Counted from the first letter of the stretch, positions 1 through 11,651 are shown. The stretch: DNA of 64,000 bases from Aplectana chamaeleonis (GCA_029168955.1 JAPDOI010000432.1:534239-598238); one strand, 5' to 3'. Program-made: numbers and translations. Notes: generated by a model not told the origin, from the letters alone.

Positions 1-125
1 ATTTCGAATAATAATCGAAAATCGGGATTTTTCGATTACTCGATAATCGAATAAATAATCGAATAATTTATTCGAATGTTTATTCGATTGCGAATATTCG
101 AGCACAACTATAATTGAAATACGCG
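1..125. repeat. AT-rich TCGAATA-type simple repeat
   Basis: The left edge is a degenerate run of ATTCGAATA/TCGATTA words on both strands, with short self-complementary segments. It carries no coding signal and looks like the end of a low-complexity or decayed transposon tract that continues off the window. Confidence 0.6.
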
Positions 126-763
126 GCGACTGGTTTGCAATATTAAAAATTATCGCTGAGGTTGGACTGTGCTTTTGAGTATTGGACCCGCCAGCGGAAG
201 ACAACTGCCAATATCTGAGCATGAATAGTTCAATCAGACTTGACGAGCCACCCCAAGAGAGGCATCTTCTAATCGCTACCGAAACATTGATCGTGTGCGG
301 AGCTGGGCCCAAAAACGAAGAAAATGCTACGAAAAAAAAACATCCCAAATGAGGTGAGGAGGGAGACAAGGAAAGCGCAAAAATCATCATCAAGATACAA
401 TCGAGATGAAATCGAAGACGCTATGCAGAAATTGACCAGAAAATGTAAAGATCGCGATCAGAGCGACACATCGTACTATGCTCACCGGCACTATAACGCT
501 TCATTTGAAGTGCTCATCGCGATGAAAAAGCCCCTCCCTTGTCCAAACTATCTCATCTTACTGTACTTCAGTCAGGTTAGATCATTTGCATACGAATTTC
601 ACATATACTGTAGTCCACCAAAAGTCGTACATATGCATATCAATGAGAAGCCGTTGGTTGGAGACCAATATGCATGAATCCCATGGCAGCACGTTCGACA
701 CTGATTGAACGAAAGCGGTTGCACCGTGATGAGTTTCATGCGCAGTAGTCTCCAACCGACCAC

Positions 764-974
764 GTCCGTGCCTTTCTTCCACAAGAAAAAACATTTAAAT
801 CTCATCCGTGGCTGGCGCGGGTGGTTTAAATATCACCGGCGGCTGGCGGTATGATGAGTTGATTAGCTGCGCTCTTATCTCGGTCTGAATCGATGAGTGG
901 GCCGGCGCACGCGACTGCCCTCGCCAGCCGCGGATGTTATTTAAATTTTTTTTCTTGGGGAAGCAAACCACGGA
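764..974. mobile_element. Short inverted-repeat element (MITE-like)
   Basis: Arms at about 764-817 and 921-974 are imperfect reverse complements. Each contains a CTTCC..AAGAAAAAA stretch, an ATTTAAAT word and a CATCCG(T/C)GGCTGGCG word, around a GC-rich centre. No clear target-site duplication was found and no protein is encoded. It lies downstream of the PEX14 gene. The rest of 126-1019 shows no gene I can support. Confidence 0.5.
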
Positions 975-1136
975 CCTAACTATATGTAGATGTGCAGCTT
1001 TTGGAAAACTGTACAACGTTTAATTGCAATATGCAATTAAAATCGAAATCGCCTGAGAAAACTGCCAGTGACCCGAAACGTCGTGAACCAGAAGGCGATG
1101 GGAAGCAGTTTTTTGATGGGAATGGGAAGCCGGGTG

Positions 1137-2347
1137 TCATACCTGTTGCCAACTAGGAAGTTGGGCCGGCTTGGCCGTCGGAGCAAGAATTGGTGCAAAA
1201 TTGTTGTGACTGAGCAGTAGACTTCTTATCGTGGCAATACCATCCTAAAAGAGACTACGAGTCCGAAATTAAACGAACAGAAGAGAAGCTGTAACTTCTC
1301 AAGACAATACCTCAACACGACTAATGTCCGTGTCGCGTTGACTCACGGAAAGTAGAGCGCGGTTGATCTCCTGCTGTTGACAGGAGAGCATGGATGTGGT
1401 CTGAGATATGCTGTCCAGAACAAATTTGATAGAGTTTTGCAACTCATTCACTTGCACCTGAAAATTTTTGGAGTTATCCATTAATCAAATAGAGCATTCG
1501 AGTGACTCCGCTCAGAAAATCAACATCGTTGACAACTTGAGAGGAAAAGAAGGAAAATCCATCGGAAAAGGGACACCCTGGAAAAGGTATACTAAAACGA
1601 TTCTTCGACAAAATTCAGAAAACCGGATACTCCTCGCTACTTTCGTCCTACAGCACAACCGAGTCTCGAATCACGCCTGCTATCCTCCCCTACTTTGGAT
1701 CATGCTTTCAACACTATTCCACTTCAAACACCTCGTTGATGAATGATTGTAGTAGAAGAAGAAAATTCCCAAGAGGAATGCGTCCTGTTCTTATTGTAAG
1801 TAAGTAAAGAGCAACCTGTAATTGTCGCACTTCTTCTGTAGCAGGATCAGGAATGTCGAAGAATCGAGGCAGAATGAAGGAGCGAACGAAGCGGTAGCCT
1901 GCGTACGACACACAGCCAATGACAGCAGCAGACTGAGCAAATGAAATGAGCCTAAACATTAATCACTCAGGTTGAACATTGCTGAGGAGTAAACGGAGGC
2001 CAAAAACTCATGTACCTGTTCGGTTGAGGTTGCGGAGCGTTGTCCGGAAGATAGTGAACCTGTCTTGCATGGGCAAGAGTCTCCTGAGGAATAGACGCTC
2101 GAGCTTCCTCAATCTCAGAATCCGTCACACCTGTGGAATCAGATCATTAGTCCTTCGAATGATCTTATAGAAAACCGATTCCTCACCCAAACAAACCTTT
2201 CCCGAGAAGAAATTGTCGCTGCTCTTCATGTGGCGTGTCACGAACTTTTGGGGTCAGCATGAACTTCCTAGCGGCTTCGACCATTTCACGTCGATTCAAA
2301 TTCTGCTCCACCATACCAAAAACCACGAAAGGTGACGATTTTGACAT
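1137..2347 (-). CDS. prx-14: Peroxisomal membrane protein PEX14 (peroxin-14), 5 exons
   Basis: PEX14 is the docking subunit of the peroxisomal matrix-protein import complex and binds the cargo receptor PEX5. Exons run 2347-2197, 2130-2016, 1951-1816, 1457-1311 and 1244-1143. All junctions are GT-AG and phase-compatible, giving about 217 codons without a stop. Residues ~18-65 match the conserved N-terminal PEX5/PEX19-binding domain (NRREMVEAARKFMLTPKV, then FLLGKGVTDSEIEEAR). Exon 3 encodes the hydrophobic segment (LISFAQSAAVIGCVSYAGYR). Exon 4 is a coiled coil, and exon 5 carries the conserved end (IRSLLLSHNNFAP...LPSWQQ). Reading through after 1143 adds one residue and stops at 1137. A good acceptor (TTTTCTCAG) at 1053 could instead add a ten-residue last exon ending at 1020. 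The product is shorter than human PEX14 (377 aa). The start at 2347 is the only ATG that keeps the domain complete. The gene lies 1.6 kb downstream of cpt-2 on the same strand. Confidence 0.93.
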
Positions 2348-3986
2348 AATATACTCCAATGAAAGAAGTCTTCAATGCTACATGATTTATATGAAAAATA
2401 TGTATTGAAGAGTGATTGAATTAATAAAAACAAATATTGCGAAATTCTTATACACAAAGGTTCCGCCTCTATTTGTTACCACAACTTCGTGTTTGCCGAA
2501 ATATCACGGGGAACTCCTTCCCAGCACAGGGGAGTCGGTGTAAAGCAACCATGAATTTTACTCACCCGGGCCTAAACCACCAGGGAAAAATCGAGAACGT
2601 CTCAAGCCCACGTATGGATCCATGAACATCTATTCTGTAGAGCGGCGCTCAATATTCCTACTCATTGTCGAAAATAGTGCGGCCAAAAACACATCAGAGT
2701 AGATTCCCGTTGCGCGCAGTTTTCGATGATCTGTGATTATCCCCAATGATCTTCAGTCTTTCCCTTATCGGCGAGCGACCGATGAACCGAATCGCTTTGT
2801 TCTCTCATGAAATTTACGTCGCTACCTGGATTGGATCCATAAACTTTTTTCTTCCTTCATCTTTCAAGTTTCTGCCTATCTAGTAAGGTGCTAAAGGCCT
2901 GCAACAAAGAACGGATTTGCCTGTCATTTACGCTTATCAACCGCTGACATTTGGAACTATTTCGAGATACATAGCCCAGATACCTAACAGCGGTCGGAGG
3001 ACCATATGCATCCTAGGAAGCCGCGTGGGTAGGGTCGCTTTCAACTCAGTTACTCGAATAGTATATGAATTGCTATAAATTCAATTCCCGTAATGGTAAT
3101 ACTGATCAGTTCCAGGCTTTTAGCACTGCTTCGGTTTCTTTTTTTGTTCCTGACTTCCCTCACTGTAATGGCTCCTAATTTTAGGTACTGTCGCCTTTTA
3201 GATTATTCTCTAATCAGAATAATGGTCTTGCGATCGGCTGTTGAAGCGTTGCGCTAAGTTTTTGTTTGTTTTTTTTTGTAATCGTTCCTTTTGTTTGTTT
3301 TTTTTTGTAATCTTTCCATGTTTTTAACTTACTGTTTTGTAGTTTTTGAGCACGTCGGCAACGGCGTAAAATAAATAAATAAATAAATAAATAAATTTAC
3401 AAATCCCTGTGCTAGCACGTGGCTAAACGTGGCTTGATGAGAACAGAAGACGAAGTCAGCAGGTTTCTCCGGAACAAAAACGTCAATAAACCAATAAAAA
3501 GTAGATTGCAGGAAACTCACGCTTTACCACTGAATTATGTCAGCATCCCCATTCACAAATCCCTAAAAACTGCCGTAGTTATCCAGACTTGTTCACAAAG
3601 CACTTTCTGTAAGACCTGATGTGAAACGATACCAGCAAAGGTAGGGAAGCAGCCACTTTCGTAGATATGGATTCAGTGAATTCAAAGTATTCATTAGAAC
3701 ACGTACAAGCGATTACTATGAGAACTAATAATAATTAGAAGTCTAAAACGTACAAAATGTTACGAAGGACACTTACTCAGTACTCTCGTTTCAAAGAGAA
3801 AGGTCTAGCGTTATTCACAGCAGACATCACAGAAGGGAAGATGTAAACAATAAAACTGACTAAAAACTTGAAATTTCGAGATAAAATTGGGGTAAAAATC
3901 TATCGACACCGTCTACAGTGAACCAATTCAAAATACTGCTCAACCTATCAATAGAACTATACCCACATAAATGTACTGAAAACATA
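2348..3986. other. Intergenic region between cpt-2 and prx-14
   Basis: This 1.6-kb stretch holds no supported gene. An (AAAT)n run at about 3367-3396 follows GCACGTCGGCAACGGCGTA, which resembles the tail of a 5'-truncated non-LTR element on the plus strand (perhaps 2,880-3,396; weak). The remainder should contain the cpt-2 3'UTR next to 3987 and the prx-14 5'UTR next to 2348. I saw no convincing polyadenylation or trans-splice signal. Confidence 0.5.
3367..3396 (+). repeat. (AAAT)n microsatellite, possible LINE tail
   Basis: About seven AAAT units in a row. Tails of this kind commonly end CR1-like retroposons, but no coding remnant is visible upstream, so the LINE assignment is inference. 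Confidence 0.7.
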
Positions 3987-4351
3987 TTAAGACTTTTGCA
4001 AAATATTACGCAAAGTATGCAAATTCTTCACCAACGCCTGACTGTATTCGTTGGCGTTTCGATGCTTCTGAAAAGTCGAAATCAGTGCGGTAAAGTGAGA
4101 AAAGTATGCGAGAGGAATACCTTATGACTAGAGATAACGGCCCCCAATCGAGTGGAAGAGACGTTGTACCCGATACCGAAGCCATCCTCTACTACGGGGC
4201 CGAATCCTAGGATGATAAGGCTCGTAGCGTGCAAACAACGCTTCATTACGGAACACTACGACAAGAACTGCGCACCTCCAAACACGATTGTATTGGTGGA
4301 TAGAGTACTTGTTGACAGCACAAAATGCCCCATACGAACGTATCCCGGATC
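3987..4351 (-). CDS. cpt-2: Carnitine O-palmitoyltransferase 2, last three exons
   Basis: Exons 4351-4276, 4206-4121 and 4067-3987 encode the C-terminus. Exon 4351-4276 carries the acyltransferase STS motif (VLSTSTLSTN). Exon 4206-4121 carries GFGPVVEDGFGIGY, a carnitine-acyltransferase signature, followed by a stretch aligning with human WIGCNVSSY. The final exon ends ...ALVKNLHTLRNILQKS with a TAA stop at 3989-3987. Phases (1, 0, stop) agree with the preceding exon at 19,234, although that exon is 14.9 kb away: its last residues (PTPAFFE) continue directly into DPGYVRMGHF here. The two introns inside this block are only 69 and 53 bp, normal for a nematode, so the large neighbouring intron is a product of repeat insertion. 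Confidence 0.95.
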
Positions 4352-4854
4352 CTGTAAAGAATGATTAGGGAATGAATAATCTGCAGAGAGAATACCATGC
4401 TGATCCTACGGTTCTGAACAAAATAGGTCAGAGAATTTCCCTTCTCCGCAATCTTTTGAACAAGTGTGGTACATCATCCGAGAACACGACCTATCCTCTA
4501 TCTGAAAGTGTTCAAAGCTACCCGGAAAACTCGAACTGCTCCGAGTTCTACACCAAATCTCGGGGTTTTCGGTTCCGAAAACTAAAGAAAACAAAATAGG
4601 ATCTCCCTCAGAACGAACTTTCTCTTTTTAAAAAATGACAATTTCTATTATATCCTCATTATCCAACAACTTTTGGGTAACCAACTTCATTGCTGAGATG
4701 GACGAAAAGTGCTCCATCTAGTGACATCTCTTTTTTCAGTTATTGACCTTTTTCTCAAAAAAAAAGATTTTTCTTATTTATAAGAATGGCTGATAAATAT
4801 TTTTAATAGAAAACATATAGCTAGATAAGAGACTGTCCATAACACTTAGCTATT
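4352..4854. other. Intron sequence, unassigned
   Basis: The part of the 14.9-kb cpt-2 intron nearest its 3' splice site. It is AT-rich and contains no recognisable exon or repeat. Confidence 0.4.
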
Positions 4855-5440
4855 ATGACATATTATCTACCGTAAACTACAATTAACCTCAGAAATTCGA
4901 CAAACAGACTCCAGGTTCGTGTTCAGCACCCTAGATTACCCCTACATACAACTTTTGAGCCAAATCCGAGAAAATTTTTTGAAACTCCAAAAAAAATGCC
5001 TGATGGGTAACCTGCAGGTCTTCGTTGCAGGTTCGCGAGGCTTAAAAAATGCTCATAACTTTTTTGAACCTGCAGCTCGGGGTGGGATACTGCGAAGTTA
5101 CAGTTGACCGCAATGGACATGGTGCGGTTGCGGACTCGCACTAAAACTACGGTAGAATCTGGCACTTTGGCAGATTTCGTCATCGATCAGCGCCACAGCT
5201 GATATTCTCGTGAGCAGAGAGACGACGGTTGGCGTCGATCGATGACGAAATCCGGCAAAGTGCCAGATTCTACCGTAGTTTTAGTGCGAGTCCGCAACCG
5301 CACCATGTCCTTTTAATATTGCGGTCAACTGTATAATATGGAGCCACGAGAGATAGTCGTTGAGAGTCTAAGAGTACTAGTCGTTTCCGCACATGCGTTG
5401 GAGGAGGAAAACAGACTAAGAAAGTGGAAGAGGAACTTTC
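4855..5440 (+). repeat. Copy of an interspersed repeat, split by a MITE
   Basis: Segment 4855-5100 is about 85-90% identical by eye to 6363-6615 (shared words include ACCCCTACATACAACTTTTG and GCCAAATCCGAGAAAATT). After the MITE at 5101-5331 a weaker match resumes (5334-5400 against 6616-6665). This is therefore a second, partial copy of the end of the 5602-6696 element. Confidence 0.7.
5101..5331. mobile_element. Palindromic MITE, Tc1/mariner-like, TA target site
   Basis: The element starts CAGTTGACCGCAAT and ends ATTGCGGTCAACTG. Arms of ~90 bp are nearly perfect reverse complements (5101-5190 against 5243-5331). Both ends are flanked by the dinucleotide TA (5099-5100 and 5332-5333), the expected Tc1/mariner duplication. 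It encodes nothing and interrupts the repeat copy at 4855-5440. Confidence 0.8.
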
Positions 5441-5601
5441 TAAGAAATCAGGAACCGAGAAAATGCACAAAACAAGGAGAAGAGCTCTACTGCACAAATT
5501 TAAAACCAGAGAATAAGCAAAATAATAGAAAGAATCCATCATAGCAATAACATTGACGTGATTGAGCACCCTACAAACGGTTCACCAGGGGTGCGTTCTA
5601 A

Positions 5602-6696
5602 CAAGGGAAGTATACAAAGCGTAGGTCGGATCTGCCAAAACGACAAGTGTCGTTAGTATCTCTTGTTTCTCAATAGTAAACCTGCGCAGTATCCCGCCCC
5701 GAGCGGCAGGTTCCAAGAAGTTACAAGCTTAGAAAGCTAATTTTTTGTGCTTTTTGTACCTTCCAAAAAGCGCGTTAGTCTTCGGGAAATCCGGACACGG
5801 ACCTCATAAATGTGTTTAGCGCCAAAAACTACCCCCCCTGAGCGAAGTTTGGGTGGAGGCACATTTTCCGTACTCTGTCCAGACTGACTGAGTTTTGGAC
5901 TTGTACCGATTTTCGGTTGGGCGTTTATTTCTACCAATTGAGGGCTCTGGAAGCGTTTTAGAAAAATGTTCCAGATTTGACTTAAAATTCTCCCAGGTAG
6001 GTTTTTTTGGGGCGCTGATCACGATTCTCTGGTTTATTAGTCGATTTTTCAAAGTTTTCGGCTAATTTCGTTTGAAGCTTCCCAACCGGGGAAAATTTCG
6101 AGGGAAAAACGCCACTTTCGAGATTTCCGGTTTTCTACGATAGATATGTCTCAGAATCATTTGCTGAGGGTTATTTGGAGTGCTTAACACGAATCTGGAG
6201 TCCGTTTATCGATTTTTTTGCAGATTACGGTAGATTAAGGTGGGTATACGGTAGTTTGGTCGAAATCTCAGATTTTACTCAAAATTTGTAAACGGGGGTT
6301 ATTCGGGGCGGAGAATACGAATTTAACGTCCGCTTGTCGATTTTCAAAATACTAAGGTGGGTTTTGACCCCTAAATGACATGTTACGTACCGTAAACTAC
6401 AGTAAACCTCAAAATTTCGACAAATGGACTCCAGATTCGTGTTCACCACCCTAGATTACCCCTACATACAACTTTTGAGCCAAATCCGAGAAAATTCTTT
6501 GAAACTTCAAACAAAAATGCCTGATGGGTACTGCAGGTCTTCGTTGCAGGTTCGCGGGGCTTAAAAAATGCTCATAACTTTTTTGAACCTGCGTCTCGGG
6601 GCGGGATACTGCGCATTTTTACTATTGAGCCAGAAGAGATACTAACCATACTAGTCGTTTTGGCAGATCCGATCTACGCTTTTTATACTTCCCTTG
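5602..6696. mobile_element. Non-autonomous DNA transposon with ~130-bp terminal inverted repeats
   Basis: The left arm begins CAAGGGAAGTATA at 5602. The right arm ends with its reverse complement TATACTTCCCTTG at 6696. Both arms share GGATCTGCCAAAACGAC, TTAGTATCTCTT and CGCAGTATCCCGCCCCGAG in inverted order. The interior is non-coding. The superfamily is not determined because no certain target-site duplication was seen. Part of its right half is repeated at 4855-5440. Confidence 0.7.
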
Positions 6697-6972
6697 AAAG
6701 ACTTCTATGGAGGGGAGAATGGATCCGACGAGGATTAATAGACTCATTCGTTGCTGTCTCTCAACCCATCATTGGTCGGCTCTTATCGGCTTCACTTTTC
6801 CTCCCATGAATTTTTTTGGAAAGCACCCCAAGAGTATTTCATTTCAGCTCAGCAAATTCTTCAACATTTTAAATTAAATGAATATGAAGAAAATATAAAT
6901 CAGAGAACTAAACTAAGAGCCGAACAAAAAAAAACTTGAATGAAAAATGGAGAACCAGAAACAAGGGACCGA
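6697..6972. other. Intron sequence, unassigned
   Basis: About 275 bp between two inverted-repeat elements, with no recognised gene or repeat. Confidence 0.35.
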
Positions 6973-7647
6973 TTCCTGAATGTTTAGGTTCCTGACAAAA
7001 GTAAAGATTTGGCATGGCCATTTTTTCGAAAAATTAGAAATATACTCAGTTAAAAGGGGAAGGTAAATAAAAAAGAAAAAAGGTTTTGAAATATTCCTGA
7101 GAACGATTTGGCGTAGAATAAATTGATTTAGGGAAATGTAGTGAAATAGTTGAAAGTATGATTTGGCAGTCGAGTTTGAACCAACTATTGATAAAAATTG
7201 TGCAAAACGAGAGCTCGCATTGAATGAGCTTATCCGTAGGACATATCAAAGCAAAATCACGCGTGATAAGGCAAGCAGTAAAAGCTCGTTTGGGAGCTGG
7301 AATGCCGCAGTCTTCACGTATTAAGTGAAGTAAAATCAACTGTTTGTTCCATATCACGCGTGATTTTGTTTCGATATGTCCTACGGATAAGCTCATTCAA
7401 TGCGATCTCTCGTTTTGCACAATTTTTATCAATAGTTAGTTCAAACTCGACTGCCAAATCATACTTTCAACTATTTCACTACATTTCCCTAAATCAAATT
7501 ATTCTACGCCAAATCGTTCTCAGGAATATTTCAAAACCTTTTTTCATTTTTCTTTACCTTCCCCTTTTAACTGAGTATATTTCTAATTTTTCGAAAAAAT
7601 GGCCATGCCAAATCTTTACTTTTGCCAGGAACCTAAACTTTCAGGAA
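6973..7647. mobile_element. Large foldback element, ~300-bp arms
   Basis: Arms at about 6973-7267 and 7354-7647 are reverse complements with few mismatches around a ~86-bp centre. Inner arm ends are ATCACGCGTGAT-containing on both sides, and outer ends read CCTGAA(T/A)GTTTAGGTTCCTG. No open protein of known type is present. The element is AT-rich and stands alone in the cpt-2 intron. Confidence 0.8.
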
Positions 7648-7714
7648 TTTCATTTATTTTTCCTAAAGGTTTCCTTTCTAACATGATTTATGCCTGGTGG
7701 TGTTAATTCAAAGT

Positions 7715-8112
7715 AAACCCACTGATGCCCTGCCCCTCCCCTTCTATGACGTCCTGCGCACTCCAACTGATGGCCTGCACACTCCCATCAATGTCCTGCA
7801 CACTTTCTATGACGTCCTGCACATTACCACTAATGTCGTGCACACTCCCACTAATGTCCTGCACCCACTGATGTCCTGCACACTTTCTACATATGACATC
7901 CTGCACACTGCCACTAATGTCCTCAAACTCCCACTGATGCCCTTCACACTTTCTGTGACATCCTGCACACTCCCACTGATGTCCTGCACACTTTCTACGG
8001 CGTTCTGCGCACACCCATTTGGGTCCCTCACACTTTCTACGGCGTCCGACGCACTCTCATTTGAGTACCACACACTTTCTACGGCGTTCTGCTTCACCCA
8101 TTTGGGTCACAA
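7715..8112 (+). repeat. 42-bp minisatellite, diverged array
   Basis: Degenerate ~40-42-bp units built from CACACTTTCTATGACGTCCTG and CACTCCCACTGATGTCCTG words. These units match, in the opposite orientation, the minisatellite inside the two Helitron-like elements. The right end grades into the TACGGCGTC-type variant found at 8441-9345. Confidence 0.75.
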
Positions 8113-8440
8113 GCACACTCATGGCGATCATTTTTCCGCAGGGCTACCGTAACCTTCTTTCAAAAATTTTCCAAGTGTCAGCTTGGATATAGTAAGCACA
8201 TCGTAATAGCCAACAGCCATGTTTGCACAATTTCGACCTCCTTAGACACTTTCTAGTGGCTTCTCGAAGAGAGCGGTTTGTTAATTCGAAGAGAGCGGTT
8301 TGTGAATGAATGCATACCGCTCCTCTGCCCTTTTATACCCTGCATGTTATGAGCGTGTGTTATCGTTCGTTATCATGTTTTGTTCAAGAATGGTTACGGT
8401 AGCCCTGCGGAAAAAATTATCGGCATGGGCGTGCTTGTAT
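8096..8440. repeat. Inverted repeat between two minisatellite blocks
   Basis: Segment ~8096-8153 (ending TTTCCGCAGGGCTACCGTAACC) is the inverted copy of ~8391-8440 (starting GGTTACGGTAGCCCTGCGGAAA). The ~235-bp centre is unique here. The arms join directly onto 42-bp repeat tracts on each side, so this may be the end of a mobile element that carries the minisatellite. Confidence 0.6.
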
Positions 8441-9345
8441 TTGGGTTCCGCGCACTTTCACTTGGTCACCGCACAGTTTTTACGGCGTCCGGCACACTTT
8501 CTGCAGCGTCCGGCGCACACCCATTTTAGTCCCGCACACTTTTTACGGCGTCCGGCGCACTCCCACTTGAGTCCCGCACACTTTCTACGGCGCCCGGCGC
8601 ACTCCCACATGGGTCCCGCACACTTTCTACGGCGTTCTGCGCACGCCCATTTGGGTCCCGCACACTTATTACGGCGTCCGGCGCACTCCCACTTGGGTCC
8701 TTCACACTTTCTGCGGCGTCCGGCGCACTCTCATTTGGGTCCCGAACACTTCCTACGGCGTCCTTCGCACTTCCACTGGAGCCACGTACAAATTCTACGG
8801 CGTCCTGCGCACTTCCACTCGGGTACCGCACATTTTGAACGGCGCCCGACGCACTCCCGCTTGGGTCCCGAACACTTTCTACGGCGTCCAATGTACTTTC
8901 GTTTGGGTCCCACACACTTTCTACGGCGTACTGCGCACATTCATTTGGGTCCTGCACACTTTCCACGGGGTCCCCTCACTCTTTTTCGGGTCCCACACAC
9001 TTCCTGCAGCGTCCCGCGCACTCCCACTTGGGTACCGCACATTTTATACGGGGCCCGGCGCAGATGCACTTGGATCCCACACACTTTCTACGGAGTCCGG
9101 TGCACTCTCATTTGGATCCCACACACTTTCTACGGCGTCCGGCGCACTATCATTTGGATCCCACACACTTCCTACGGCGTCCGACGCACAGTTATTTGGA
9201 TTCCACACACTTTCTATGGCGTTCTGCGCACTCTCATTTGGGTCCCGCACACTTTCTACAGCGTCCGCCGCTCTCCCAATTGGGTCCCCCACACGTTCTA
9301 CGGCGTCTGGCGCACTCCTACTGGGGTCCCGCACACTATCTACCG
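8441..9345 (+). repeat. 42-bp minisatellite array (~21 copies), CGGCGTCC variant
   Basis: About 21 tandem 42-bp units following CACACTTTCTACGGCGTCC + GGCGCACTCCCATTTGGGTCCCG with 5-20% variation between units. Since 42 bp is 14 codons, long reading frames stay open on both strands. Their translations are simply 14-residue repeats, so I do not regard them as genes. Units align position for position with the giant array beyond 42,826. Confidence 0.9.
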
Positions 9346-9958
9346 CTTTCTGTGGCGAACTTGTGAGTAACACCGTGCGGCGTTTAATAAAGTACTTCCG
9401 AGATCCCGCCGTAATAATTGAAGCGTTGCCCCGTCTCAGGAAGCCTTCAGAAAGCTTTACGAATGAGTAAGCGTCGGATGGTTTATAACAATATGTTTAC
9501 GTGCTTTTGTCTTACTTGACCCTCAATTTTGAGGTCCCGCAAAAATTGAGCTACCAACTTCAAATTTTGTCAGGAGCTAGCGGCAATCATAACAAACTTT
9601 CTTGCCAAAAATGAGCTTTCTAGCTCAATGATAAGTGTTCCAACAAGATCGTGTACGCCAACTGAAAAAAAAAGGAGATGAACCCTTTTTCCGACCAAAA
9701 TGACGTGGTTTTGACAAATTTTCTCGAATCTCAGGAAACCATTCCGGACCATTTTTTGAACAGTTATTCAACTTCCTAAAGTATATTAAATGCAAAGAGA
9801 AAGGTCTTCCTACGTTAACTATGGACCCTGATACTGAGATCAGGGGGTTGCGCGATGTCGAATCAAAGCCAAGTCTGGTGAGCGCTTCGCGCTCACCACA
9901 ATTTCAAGACAACTTAGAAACGGCGTTCACGCTGGATCTCATTTCCGACTTAGTGCAA
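9346..9958. other. Intron sequence, unassigned
   Basis: The stretch between the minisatellite and the first Helitron-like element. No gene, no inverted repeats and no match elsewhere in the window that I could see. Confidence 0.35.
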
Positions 9959-9987
9959 TCCTTATACTTAAAGCAGTTATGTCCCGA

Positions 9988-10019
<32 letters not shown>

Positions 10020-10080
10020 TGTGTGTGTGTGTATGTGTGTATGTGTGTATGTGTGTATGTGTGTATGTGTGTGCATGTGT
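9988..10080 (+). repeat. (TG)n / (TATG)n microsatellite
   Basis: GT dinucleotides with interspersed TATG. It lies close to the 5' end of the Helitron-like element and is shorter in the second copy (30568-30600). Confidence 0.9.
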
Positions 10081-10278
10081 CCCGCATATCTTAGGAATGG
10101 CCGATCAAAACTTGTATGAAATGGTACCAACATTTAGGTGGGTGCGACATTTATCGATTACCAAAAATCAGCCCGGAGTCACCTCTTACGTGCCTCAGGG
10201 CAACCGAGTTTGTCCGTGGAGCGCACTTTTGGCCGTGGGTCATGATAACTTCTGCGAGTCGTCTAGCGATGCAAAAAT

Positions 10279-11172
10279 GCAGGGCGTCATAAAGGAGTGC
10301 AGGACCCCAGTGAGGGTGTGCAAGAAGTCATAGAAAGTGTGCAGGACCCTAATCGGAGTGTGCAGGACGTCATAGAAAGTGCGCAGGCCCTAAGTAGGAA
10401 TGTGCAGGACCCCAGCGGAAGTGTGCAGGACGTCATAGAAAGTGTGGAGGACCCCAGTGGGAGTGTGCAGGGCGTCATGGAAAGTGTGCAGGACCCCAGC
10501 GGAAGTGTGCAGGACGTCGTAGAAAGTGTGCAGGACCCCCCAGGTGGGGAGTATGCACGACGTCATAGAAAGTGTGCAGGACCCCGGTGGAAGTGTGCAG
10601 GACATCATAGAAAATGTGCAGGTCCCCAGCGGGAGTGTGCAGGACGTCATTGAAAGTGTACAGGACCCCAAAAGGAAGTGTGCAGGACGTCATAGAAATT
10701 GTGCAGGACCCCAGCGGGAGTGTGCAGGACATCGTAGGAAATGTGCAGGACCCCAGAGGAAGTGTGCAGGACGTCATAGAAAGTGTGCAGGACCCCGGTG
10801 GAAGTGCGCAGGACATCATAGAAAATGTGCAGGTCCCCAGCGGGAGTGTGCAGGACGTCATAGAAATTGTGCAGGACCCCAGCTGGAGTGTGCAGGACAT
10901 AACAGAAAATGTGCAGGTCCTGAGTAGGAGTGCGCAGGACGTCATTGAATGTGTGCAGGACCCCAACGCGAGTGTGCAGCACGTCACAGATTGTGTGCAG
11001 GACCCAAATGGTAGGGTGCAGGACGTCATAGAGGGTGCGCAGGTCCCCAGTGGGAGTGTGCAGGACCCCAGTGGGAGTGTGCAGGGCGTCATAGAAAATG
11101 CACAGGTCACGAGTGGGAGTGTGCAGGTCATCAAAAGTTAGCAGGACCGCAGTGGGAGTGTGCAGGACGTTA
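10279..11172 (-). repeat. 42-bp minisatellite inside Helitron copy 1 (~21 units)
   Basis: Tandem units of GTGCAGGACGTCATAGAAA + GTGTGCAGGACCCCAGTGGGAGT. Read on the minus strand these become CACACTTTCTATGACGTCC..., the same 42-bp family as 7715-9345 and 42,826-64,000. Variants (GACGTCATAGAAAG, GACATCATAGAAAA, GACATCGTAGAAAA) alternate non-randomly, suggesting expansion by blocks. The open frames across it are repeat artefacts. Confidence 0.9.
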
Positions 11173-11651
11173 CCAAGAGTGAAGAATTTGAAAAAAGGTT
11201 TTTTAAAATTTTTTAATGCTAAATCTTAACCTTTTGTGGAGAAGAAAACAGATTAGAAAACATGAATTTTGAGAAGCGTGCGACGCGTTTCGAGATTGAC
11301 GCAGAACTCCTGAGACATTTTCTTGCCAGTTTTAGGAAACAAGCAGCAGGTCCACTTCCGCACCTTCTCTGTTCGCCACTCATTGCAACCGCTCAGTCAT
11401 TTCGATTCCCTAACTTCCAAAAACCAGTTTTTTATATGTTGCAAGTCTGAGCTTATCAAAATCTGCACCACAAAAACATAAACAACCACCTACTAATTTC
11501 ATTCATTGAGAACAAGGGCATGATGTTGGTGAACTAGGGAAACATCTTATAATATGAGAATGCGTTTGTCCTTATCATGATAGAGACGGTAAGGCGAGAT
11601 TAATAGCTTGTGAACTCTACAAATTGGAAGAAAGGGCAGTGGGTAGCGACG

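Noticed and set aside
324..677. 117-codon frame near the left edge
   Set aside because: Low-complexity basic start, no recognised domain, no splice or family support.
8306..11141. Repetitive proteins read from 8.3-9.4 kb and 10.3-11.1 kb
   Set aside because: Products of the 42-bp minisatellites, with no start context, splice structure or non-repeat domain.
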